A DNA stretch of 5,682 nt, taken from assembly GCA_015494505.1 (NCBI GenBank), contig WGBB01000135.1:1-5682 (forward strand). The letters run 5' to 3'. Made by a program: the position numbers and the translations under genes. Every line of letters begins with the position of its first letter. Position 1 is the first letter of the stretch. This document shows positions 1-5,122 of the stretch, piece after piece. Under the pieces are notes generated by a model. The model was not told the origin of the DNA. It saw nothing but the letters and a program-made list of their open reading frames with translations, and made no database searches. The DNA is from Nitratiruptor sp. (lineage in GTDB: Bacteria; Campylobacterota; Campylobacteria; Campylobacterales; Nitratiruptoraceae).

Positions 1-72
1 ATTTTGGAGACGATTGATGATACTATCTGGGATAAAGAGATAGCCTTACTCTACTCATTTACGGAGCGTTAA
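1..72 (+). CDS. C-terminal end of an unidentified upstream gene (partial)
   Basis: Frame 1 is open from the first base to a TAA at 70-72 and gives 23 residues ending in LYSFTER. The other two forward frames hit stops within this stretch. The TAA overlaps the ATG of the next gene (TAATG, sharing base 72). This arrangement is typical of translationally coupled neighbours and supports a real coding end. The residues are acidic and aliphatic with no motif I recognise, so no function is offered. The tight coupling suggests that this gene and the AAA+ ATPase are co-transcribed, and that the ATPase promoter lies upstream of the window. Confidence 0.6.
   Translation: MLETIDDTIWDKEIALLYSFTER
63..70 (+). 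promoter_or_regulatory. Ribosome binding site of the AAA+ ATPase gene
   Basis: GGAGCGTT lies just before the ATG at 72, with GGAG five bases upstream of it. It sits inside the final codons of the preceding gene. The spacing supports the ATG at 72 as the start. The same eight bases recur before nuoA and nuoB. Confidence 0.6.
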
Positions 73-1802
73 TGGAGTTTTTGAAAGATTTCGTTAAGAG
101 CGAGGATGTAACCAAGTCCAAAATCTATCCTCACCTCAAAACCACGCCCGAAGAGGCGAAGATTTTGCAGCTGCTCACCAAGCGCTACGTGGAGGGTGAG
201 GATGAGGTGCACGTCTTTTCGCTCCTCCAAGAGCTCTACGGCGATAAGGACCTCACCTACCTTGATAAGCTCGATCTTATTAAAAAACTCCTCGATCTTG
301 GTTGGATCGTGCAGGCCGGTTTTGCCAGCCTTAAAACCAACGAGGCGACGAAATTGGAGCTTTTGCACAGCGACATCGCTTTGAGCGTGCCCTTCTTGCG
401 CCTTTTGGAAGAGGGCAATATCGAGCTGGCGCTGCCTGAGATCAAACCCTATAAAGATCATCTCGACTACTTCGAAGATCAGTTTTTTCGCATCGAAATC
501 TACCAGCGTATCGCTCAGGCGCGCCAAAACTACGGCGGTGATGCCCCTACTATCAATAGGCTCCAAAACAAGCTCAAGCTCCTCGAAGCCCGTATCCAGG
601 AGCGCCTGGCAGTGACGGAGCGCGAAATTGAGGTGGAGAAGCTTTTTAGGGAGTATGACCTTTCGCTCAAAGAGCAGATTATCTTCTTGGCGCTGCTTAA
701 AGAGGAGTACGCAGGCAACGAAGGGGGCCTAAGAGAGATGAACGCCCTCATAGAGCTTGTGAGCTTCAACGAGTATGAGCGCATCGAAAATAGAGCGCTT
801 TTGGAAGAGGGGAGCAAACTCATCGCAAGCGGCCTCGTGGATTATGACGAGATGCTTACCCCTTTTGGAAGCCTCTCGCGCAGTTTCTTCATCACAGAAG
901 ATATCATGCAGCGCATTATCCATCCAGACCGCAAACGCTCCAAAAAGCTCAAACTCCAAAATCTCATCAAAGACCAGGATATCTTCGAACTCATCGAGCC
1001 AAAAACCACGCTCGACGATGTGGTATTGCACCCCCAAACCCGCAAAACACTCGATGCACTGCTGCGCCAGATGGATAGGCGTGTGGCAGAGCGCCTCAAA
1101 AAGTGGGGGATAAAGAGCAAAAAACGGGGCATCGATGCACGCATCATCTTCTACGGCCCTCCCGGGACGGGCAAAACCCTCACGGCGCTTTCGCTTGCAA
1201 AATCGCTCAAAAAACCGGTGCTCAGTTTCGACTGCTCAAAGATTCTCTCTATGTATGTGGGTGAGAGCGAAAAGAACGTGCGCAAGATTTTCGATACCTA
1301 CAAAGATCTCAGCCAACGTGCAAAGACCGAGCCTGTGCTGCTGCTCAACGAAGCGGATCAGTTTCTGAGCGCTCGCAGCCAGAGTCCCGGTAGCAGTGCG
1401 GACAAGATGCACAATCAAATGCAAAATATTTTCTTGGAGCAAATAGAGCGTTTCGAAGGGGTGCTCATCGCCACCACGAACCTGCTCGAGACCATCGATA
1501 GTGCCTTTTCGCGCCGTTTTAACTATAAGATAGAATTCAAACGCCCAAGCTTCGAAGAGCGCATGAAGCTTTGGGAGATGATGCTTCCCAAAAACGCCGA
1601 GTATGAGAAGGATTTTTCCATTGAAAAACTGGCACACTACGACCTTACCGGCGGCCAGATCAATCTCATCGTCAAAAATACCGCCTACAAGGTAGCTACG
1701 AAAGATGAGCCCATCTTTACGCTGCAAGACTTCATCGAAGAGATACAAAAAGAGAAAATCTCTGCCTTCGGCGACGAAAAGTCCCTCGGTTTTTTGCACT
1801 GA
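72..1802 (+). CDS. AAA+ family ATPase with an uncharacterised N-terminal region
   Basis: This is a 576-residue protein with one AAA+ module in its C-terminal half. Walker A is GPPGTGKT at 362-369. A pore-loop-like MYVGESE follows, with the aromatic residue at Tyr395. The Walker B segment LLLNEAD has Asn426-Glu427 where Asp-Glu is usual. Sensor 1 is ATTN, with Asn470. SRRF gives arginine-finger candidates at Arg481 and Arg482, and a sensor-2-like GGQI lies at 527-530. Residues 1 to about 310 are charged and probably mostly helical, with a likely coiled coil near 162-195; I recognise no domain there. There is no signal peptide or membrane segment, so a cytoplasmic protein is likely. Classical AAA proteins of this SpoVK-like class form hexamers that remodel or unfold partner proteins; that role is inferred from family and the substrate is unknown. 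The start ATG overlaps the upstream stop. Nothing in the sequence ties it to complex I beyond position, and an intergenic region with a likely promoter separates them. Confidence 0.9.
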   Translation: MEFLKDFVKSEDVTKSKIYPHLKTTPEEAKILQLLTKRYVEGEDEVHVFSLLQELYGDKDLTYLDKLDLIKKLLDLGWIVQAGFASLKTNEATKLELLHSDIALSVPFLRLLEEGNIELALPEIKPYKDHLDYFEDQFFRIEIYQRIAQARQNYGGDAPTINRLQNKLKLLEARIQERLAVTEREIEVEKLFREYDLSLKEQIIFLALLKEEYAGNEGGLREMNALIELVSFNEYERIENRALLEEGSKLIASGLVDYDEMLTPFGSLSRSFFITEDIMQRIIHPDRKRSKKLKLQNLIKDQDIFELIEPKTTLDDVVLHPQTRKTLDALLRQMDRRVAERLKKWGIKSKKRGIDARIIFYGPPGTGKTLTALSLAKSLKKPVLSFDCSKILSMYVGESEKNVRKIFDTYKDLSQRAKTEPVLLLNEADQFLSARSQSPGSSADKMHNQMQNIFLEQIERFEGVLIATTNLLETIDSAFSRRFNYKIEFKRPSFEERMKLWEMMLPKNAEYEKDFSIEKLAHYDLTGGQINLIVKNTAYKVATKDEPIFTLQDFIEEIQKEKISAFGDEKSLGFLH

Positions 1803-1805
1803 GGG
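1783..1805 (+). other. Stem-loop spanning the AAA+ gene stop codon
   Basis: CCCTCGGT (1783-1790) can pair with ACTGAGGG (1798-1805) over eight positions including one G-U pair, leaving a seven-base loop. The UGA stop at 1800-1802 lies in the right arm. No T-run follows on the + strand, so it is not a standard intrinsic terminator. It may mark or protect the 3' end of the message, or be chance. On the minus strand a short T-run follows the stem, but no minus-strand gene is evident to end there. Confidence 0.3.
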
Positions 1806-1876
1806 CGTGTAACATACCGAAACAGTAGATATTAACTTTTCTGATACCTTCCGACGCTCAATCTGTTTTAAAATTG

Positions 1877-1889
1877 TTTTTGCTACACT
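1877..1889 (+). promoter_or_regulatory. Candidate extended -10 promoter of the nuo operon
   Basis: TTTTT (1877-1881) leads into TG (1881-1882), one base, and then TACACT (1884-1889), which matches four of six bases of TATAAT. T-rich tracts followed by TGnTA are characteristic of sigma70 promoters in Campylobacter and Helicobacter, where the -35 box is weak; I see no good -35 box here. Transcription would start near 1896-1897 and leave a leader of about 45 bases before nuoA. This is the only convincing promoter-like site in the single sizeable gap before the operon. It shares bases with the left arm of an inverted repeat. Confidence 0.45.
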
Positions 1890-1905
1890 TGCTGTAGATA
1901 TACGC

Positions 1906-1919
1906 TGGGCCACTGCCCA
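1906..1919 (+). other. Small hairpin in the nuoA 5' leader
   Basis: TGGGC (1906-1910), loop CACT, GCCCA (1915-1919) form a perfect five-base-pair stem. If transcription begins near 1896 this hairpin would sit about ten bases from the 5' end, a position where stems often stabilise messages. No T-run follows, so it is not a terminator. Confidence 0.35.
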
Positions 1920-1930
1920 CGTAGCAAAAA

Positions 1931-1936
1931 AAGGAG
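1931..1936 (+). promoter_or_regulatory. nuoA ribosome binding site, decides the start
   Basis: AAGGAG lies five bases before the ATG at 1942. A TTG directly upstream (1939-1941) is in frame but would leave only two bases of spacing, so the ATG is preferred. Confidence 0.7.
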
Positions 1937-1941
1937 CGTTG

Positions 1942-2334
1942 ATGATATCGCATATGGATGTGGCGCATCCCTATTTCGGTGCGTTCTTGCTTTTTGTCAT
2001 TACCGGTGTGGCCTTTATCGCCACCACGGCAGCCGCGAGGTTTGTGAGTCGCCGTCTCGCACGGCTCGATACCGAAAAGCTCAAAGTAGCCATCTATGAG
2101 TGTGGTCCCGAACCAGACAAACAGCCCAACCGCATCTCCGCACAGTTTTATCTCATCGCGCTTTTGTTCATTCTCTTTGATGTAGAGATTATCTTTATGT
2201 TTCCCTGGGCTATCGACTTTAAAATCCTCGGATGGTTCGGTTTTGCAGAGATGATTCTCTTTATCTTGCTTTTGGCCATCGGTTTTATCTACGCATGGAA
2301 GAAAGGAGCGTTGGAATGGCACAGCATCCGTTAA
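1942..2334 (+). CDS. nuoA: NADH-quinone oxidoreductase subunit A (NuoA)
   Basis: NuoA is a small membrane subunit of complex I. It helps anchor the peripheral arm and carries the loop next to the quinone cavity. The 130 residues are of normal length and show three hydrophobic segments, near 11-33, 67-90 and 95-119. The family signature YECG is at 52-55, followed by a charged loop and a second helix carrying Asp80 and Glu82. Glu103 lies in the third helix. Acidic residues at these places are conserved in NuoA and are linked to activity in E. coli. It is the first gene of the operon, placed behind the candidate promoter. Its last 19 bases overlap the start of nuoB, which suggests coupled translation. 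The in-frame TTG at 1939 would add one residue but is poorly spaced from the ribosome binding site. Confidence 0.95.
   Translation: MISHMDVAHPYFGAFLLFVITGVAFIATTAAARFVSRRLARLDTEKLKVAIYECGPEPDKQPNRISAQFYLIALLFILFDVEIIFMFPWAIDFKILGWFGFAEMILFILLLAIGFIYAWKKGALEWHSIR
2304..2308 (+). promoter_or_regulatory. nuoB ribosome binding site inside nuoA
   Basis: AGGAG lies seven bases before the ATG at 2316, within the last codons of nuoA. It fixes the nuoB start inside nuoA rather than at earlier in-frame codons. The wider match, GGAGCGTT at 2305-2312, copies the sites before nuoA and the AAA+ gene. Confidence 0.65.
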
Positions 2335-2825
2335 ACAGCGTCACGAACGCGGGGCTTCCCGTAGCGCTTACCACTGTAGACAAACTGGTCAACTGGGGAC
2401 GTACCAACTCCTTGTGGGTACTGACCTATGGGCTTGCATGCTGTGCTATCGAGATGATGGCTTCAGGTGCCAGCCGCTACGACTTTGACCGTTTCGGTGT
2501 CATTTTCCGCGCGAGCCCTCGTCAAGCGGACGTGATGATCGTAGCAGGGACACTCACGAAAAAACATGCAGAGTTTATCCGCAGACTCTATGACCAGATG
2601 GCAGAGCCCAAGTGGGTCATCTCCATGGGTAGCTGTGCCAATACCGGGGGGATGTTCAACACCTATGCCACCGTTCAAGGTGTAGATAGGGTGATTCCTG
2701 TGGATATCTATCTGCCAGGTTGCGCACCCAGACCCGAGACACTCCAGTATGCCGTGATGCTTTTACAAAAGAAACTGCGCAAACGTACGATTTTCCAAAA
2801 ACAAAAGCCCAAAAGGTTGGTGTGA
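2316..2825 (+). CDS. nuoB: NADH-quinone oxidoreductase subunit B (NuoB), cluster N2 protein
   Basis: NuoB binds the terminal [4Fe-4S] cluster N2, which passes electrons to quinone at the NuoB/NuoD interface. All four ligands are present: the adjacent pair Cys42-Cys43 in [10 protein letters not shown], Cys107 in [10 protein letters not shown] and Cys136 in PGCAPRPE. The 169-residue length is typical. The open frame extends further upstream within nuoA, but the residues ahead of Met1 do not look like NuoB, and the ATG at 2316 has a good ribosome binding site. The last 18 residues are strongly basic (seven Lys and three Arg) and probably lie against neighbouring subunits or the membrane surface. 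It overlaps nuoA by 19 bases, and its TGA stop shares one base with the nuoC ATG, so A, B and C are probably translated in a coupled way. Confidence 0.97.
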   Translation: MAQHPLNSVTNAGLPVALTTVDKLVNWGRTNSLWVLTYGLACCAIEMMASGASRYDFDRFGVIFRASPRQADVMIVAGTLTKKHAEFIRRLYDQMAEPKWVISMGSCANTGGMFNTYATVQGVDRVIPVDIYLPGCAPRPETLQYAVMLLQKKLRKRTIFQKQKPKRLV

Positions 2826-3616
2826 TGAGACCCTATAAGCCAAAAGACAACGTCCAGAAAAAATCCTACTATACGGACCGTTTTTGGGTAGCGCCACGCA
2901 TCCCAGAAGAGAGCGTAGAAGATGAGGTCTATAAAGCGGACCTCGAAAGCCTCGCGAAGGTCGTCGAGTACAAAAAAGCCTACATCATGCGCGGACAGCT
3001 GGTCATCATCATCGATGCCAAAGACAACGTGGCTACCCTCAAACATCTCAAAGAGGAGTGCGGCTACGAAGTGCTCAGTGAAATGAGCGCTATCGACTAT
3101 CTGGCGCAAGATGGTGAATTCGAGATTTTCTATCAGCTTCTTGCCATGAGCAAGCGCCGCCGCATCCGCGTCAAATGCCGCATCAAGGAAAACGAAGCTA
3201 TCGAAAGCGTGGAGCCACTCTTTCGCAGCGCCGACTGGAGCGAGCGCGAGATGTTCGATATGTTCGGCATCAAAGTCAACAACCACCCCAACCTCAAGCG
3301 TATTCTCATGCCAGATGATTGGGTGGGATATCCGCTTCGCAAAACCTATCCGCTCCACGGTGACGAAGCGGCGCAATGGTACGAAGTGGATAAAATCTTT
3401 GGCAAAGAGTATCGCGATATCATCGGGCCTGAGCAGCGCGATGCAGCCTATGTGAGCACTACCGATACTTGTAACTTCGCACGCATCAAACATGAAGTGC
3501 CGCGCTGTGCCGATCCAAACAGCGAGCCTGAACAGATCGAAGTATTTAACGACGATGCACTGCTTACCGAAACATTCGATCTGAAAAAATCGAAAATCGT
3601 CGATAGAACGAGATAA
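2825..3616 (+). CDS. nuoC: NADH-quinone oxidoreductase subunit C (NuoC)
   Basis: NuoC is the 30-kDa subunit of the connecting module, which packs against NuoD and has no cofactor. The signature region runs from about residue 137 to 177, with EREMFDMFGI and NLKRILMPDDW followed by GYPLRKTYPL. The protein has 263 residues, somewhat longer than the roughly 200 of many stand-alone NuoC proteins. The extra length comes from a charged N-terminal lead of about 45 residues and a C-terminal tail of about 85 residues after the signature. Cys118 and the tail's two cysteines (in DTCNF and VPRCADP) form no recognisable cluster motif. The frame opens at 2720 inside nuoB, but the ATG at 2825 overlaps the nuoB stop (TGATG) and has AAGG eight bases upstream, so it is preferred. 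nuoC is separate from nuoD here, unlike the fused nuoCD of E. coli. Confidence 0.95.
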   Translation: MRPYKPKDNVQKKSYYTDRFWVAPRIPEESVEDEVYKADLESLAKVVEYKKAYIMRGQLVIIIDAKDNVATLKHLKEECGYEVLSEMSAIDYLAQDGEFEIFYQLLAMSKRRRIRVKCRIKENEAIESVEPLFRSADWSEREMFDMFGIKVNNHPNLKRILMPDDWVGYPLRKTYPLHGDEAAQWYEVDKIFGKEYRDIIGPEQRDAAYVSTTDTCNFARIKHEVPRCADPNSEPEQIEVFNDDALLTETFDLKKSKIVDRTR

Positions 3617-3625
3617 GGGCGAACC

Positions 3626-4858
3626 ATGCAGCAAAGAAACAGACTCGAGCCGTATTTTGAGAACCTCGCCTTTGAGCGCGACGACAACACGATGGTGGTC
3701 AACTTCGGACCACAGCATCCATCTGCCCACGGCCAGCTGCGCCTCATTTTGGAGATGGAGGGCGAGCAGATCAAAAAAGCGTGGCCGGATATCGGCTATC
3801 TGCATCGCGGTATGGAAAAAATGGGCGAGAATATGATCTATAACGAATTCCTGCCCACCACCGACCGTATGGACTATATCGCCGCTACTGCCAACAACTA
3901 CGCTTTCGCTTTGGCGGTGGAGCGGCTGCTTGGTATCGAAGACAAGGTGCCTCGCCGTGCCAAAGTAATTCGTATGATGCTTTTGGAGCTCAACCGCATC
4001 ATCTCCCACCTTTTCTGGCTCGCTACCCATGCACTGGACGTGGGTGCTATGAGCGTGTTCTTGTACTGCTTCCGCGAGCGTGAATATGCGATGGATTTGA
4101 TGGAAGATTACTGCGGTGCGCGCCTGACGCACAGTGCCGTACGTATCGGTGGCGTGCCTCTCGATCTGCCCGAAGGTTGGCTGGAGCATCTCAATTGGTT
4201 TTTGAACAAACTCCCCGAACAGATCGAACTCTATGAAGGACTTCTGACAGAAAACCGCATCTGGCGCATGCGTCTTGAAGAAGTGGGTGTCATTCCTCCT
4301 GAGATGGCCAAGCAATGGGCGTGTAGCGGTATCATGCTGCGCGGTAGCGGTATCGAATACGATATCCGAAAAGAAGAACCCTACGAGCTCTATGACGAAG
4401 TGGACTTCGATATTCCTGTGAGCGATCGCTGTGACAGCTATGGACGCTACCTACTCTATATGGAAGAGATGCGCCAATCCATCCGTATCCTGCGCCAGCT
4501 TATTCCTATGTATAAAGAGACCGAACCGGAACTCATGGCGCATGCCCCCGAATACATCAGCGCGCCCAAAGAGGACATTATGACCCAAAACTACTCACTG
4601 ATGCAGCATTTCGTCCTCGTTACCCAAGGGATGCGTCCACCTGTGGGTGAGGTGTACGCTCCCACCGAGTCTCCTAAAGGAGAGCTGGGATTTTTCATCC
4701 GTAGTGAAGGCGAACCCTATGCATACCGCATGAAGATTCGCGCACCGAGTTTTTGGCATACGGGTATTTTGCAAGACCTCTTGCCGGGACATTATTTGGC
4801 CGACGTTGTTACGATCATCGGATCGACCAACATCGTTTTCGGTGAGATCGATAGATAA
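3626..4858 (+). CDS. nuoD: NADH-quinone oxidoreductase subunit D (NuoD)
   Basis: NuoD is the 49-kDa subunit, related to the large subunit of [NiFe] hydrogenases. It forms most of the quinone pocket beside cluster N2. The 410 residues are full length. GPQHPSAHG is at 28-36, GYLHRGMEK at 57-65, and TDRMDY ends at Tyr84. His35 and Tyr84 match the His and Tyr that contact the quinone head group in Thermus Nqo4. [14 protein letters not shown] and the C-terminal GEIDR ending are also typical. The nickel-binding cysteines of hydrogenases are absent, which separates it from hydrogenase and formate-hydrogenlyase relatives. The start ATG follows AAGGGCG, nine bases after the nuoC stop, and the next gene follows after another nine bases. 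A perfectly ordinary NuoD suggests that quinone reduction is unchanged even though the input end of this complex differs. Confidence 0.97.
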   Translation: MQQRNRLEPYFENLAFERDDNTMVVNFGPQHPSAHGQLRLILEMEGEQIKKAWPDIGYLHRGMEKMGENMIYNEFLPTTDRMDYIAATANNYAFALAVERLLGIEDKVPRRAKVIRMMLLELNRIISHLFWLATHALDVGAMSVFLYCFREREYAMDLMEDYCGARLTHSAVRIGGVPLDLPEGWLEHLNWFLNKLPEQIELYEGLLTENRIWRMRLEEVGVIPPEMAKQWACSGIMLRGSGIEYDIRKEEPYELYDEVDFDIPVSDRCDSYGRYLLYMEEMRQSIRILRQLIPMYKETEPELMAHAPEYISAPKEDIMTQNYSLMQHFVLVTQGMRPPVGEVYAPTESPKGELGFFIRSEGEPYAYRMKIRAPSFWHTGILQDLLPGHYLADVVTIIGSTNIVFGEIDR

Positions 4859-4867
4859 AGGATAGGC

Positions 4868-5110
4868 ATGGTCAGATACGATTTACGACACCTCCATGAA
4901 GATTTTTACGATCGCATGCTAGAGCTTTTGGATAAGGAAGTCAAAAGCGGAGAAGTGGCAATCTTTTTGTTCGAAGTAGTATGCAACGGCAAGAGCAATT
5001 TCGATGCGGTACAAAAGAGTGCCGACGTGATCAAAGAGGCTGGACACGAACTACTCAACTCCCTCAAGTTCAACGAGGCGGACTGGACGATAGTAGTACG
5101 AAAAAAATAA
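4868..5110 (+). CDS. Small NuoE-position complex I protein of the Campylobacterota type
   Basis: This is an 80-residue acidic to neutral protein without a signal peptide or membrane segment. In most bacteria this slot holds NuoE, a protein of about 160-180 residues with a thioredoxin fold and four cysteines for cluster N1a. This one has a single cysteine (Cys39), so it cannot bind N1a by itself. By size, operon position and general appearance it fits the short proteins between nuoD and nuoG in Helicobacter and Campylobacter (the HP1264 type), which databases often call NuoE-like. I make that link from memory rather than alignment. The ATG has AAGGA five bases upstream, and the gene follows nuoD by nine bases, so it belongs to the operon. 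It may be a structural adaptor between the connecting module and the unusual next protein; that is inference. Confidence 0.8.
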   Translation: MVRYDLRHLHEDFYDRMLELLDKEVKSGEVAIFLFEVVCNGKSNFDAVQKSADVIKEAGHELLNSLKFNEADWTIVVRKK

Positions 5111-5118
5111 GAGGGGAG
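5111..5118 (+). promoter_or_regulatory. Ribosome binding site selecting a GTG start
   Basis: GAGGGGAG lies directly after the previous stop and four bases before the GTG at 5123. No in-frame ATG precedes the conserved region at a suitable distance; the first internal Met is residue 104. This supports GTG as the start. Confidence 0.65.
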
Positions 5119-5122
5119 CGGC

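Larger units (their letters stand above)
1877..1930. repeat. 10-bp perfect inverted repeat in the nuo leader
   Basis: TTTTTGCTAC (1877-1886) and GTAGCAAAAA (1921-1930) are exact reverse complements separated by 34 bases. The left arm coincides with the candidate extended -10, and the right arm ends immediately before the nuoA ribosome binding site. A smaller hairpin (1906-1919) lies between the arms. The left arm can also pair locally, CTACA (1883-1887) with TGTAG (1893-1897). The repeat could be a regulator binding site at the DNA level or, in transcripts starting further upstream, a long stem next to the nuoA translation start. Function is inferred only from position. Confidence 0.5.

Noticed and set aside
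1..30. LETID in the upstream gene fragment resembles LLETIDSAF of the AAA+ protein, hinting at a tandem AAA+ copy
   Set aside because: Only five residues match, and the following residues lack the arginine-finger pattern. The fragment is also too near its stop codon for an AAA+ small domain to follow.
69..566. 165-codon open frame on the minus strand at the start of the AAA+ gene
   Set aside because: It is also in codon register with the + strand gene and is explained by its codon use. No independent coding evidence.
1236..1913. 225-codon open frame on the minus strand over the end of the AAA+ gene and the nuo leader
   Set aside because: Same in-register effect with the AAA+ gene; it ends at the reverse complement of a TCA codon in that gene. 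Its product looks like no protein family, and it would cover the nuo promoter region.
1858..2322. 154-codon minus-strand open frame over nuoA
   Set aside because: nuoA is certain on the + strand, and the antisense product has no motif or sensible start context.
2720..2824. Longer nuoC beginning at the ATG at 2720
   Set aside because: It would add 35 residues fully inside nuoB and lacks a ribosome binding site. The ATG at 2825 overlaps the nuoB stop and gives a sensible NuoC.
2708..4315. 535-codon open frame on the minus strand opposite nuoC and nuoD
   Set aside because: It lies in exact codon register with nuoC and nuoD, so its stops would need TTA, CTA or TCA codons in those genes, which are rare here. 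The strongly conserved NuoC and NuoD on the + strand explain the region, and the minus-strand product has no recognisable domain.
4322..4351. Short direct repeat TAGCGGTATC about 19 bases apart in nuoD
   Set aside because: It encodes the two SGI tripeptides of the conserved NuoD segment [12 protein letters not shown], so protein conservation and shared codon use explain it.
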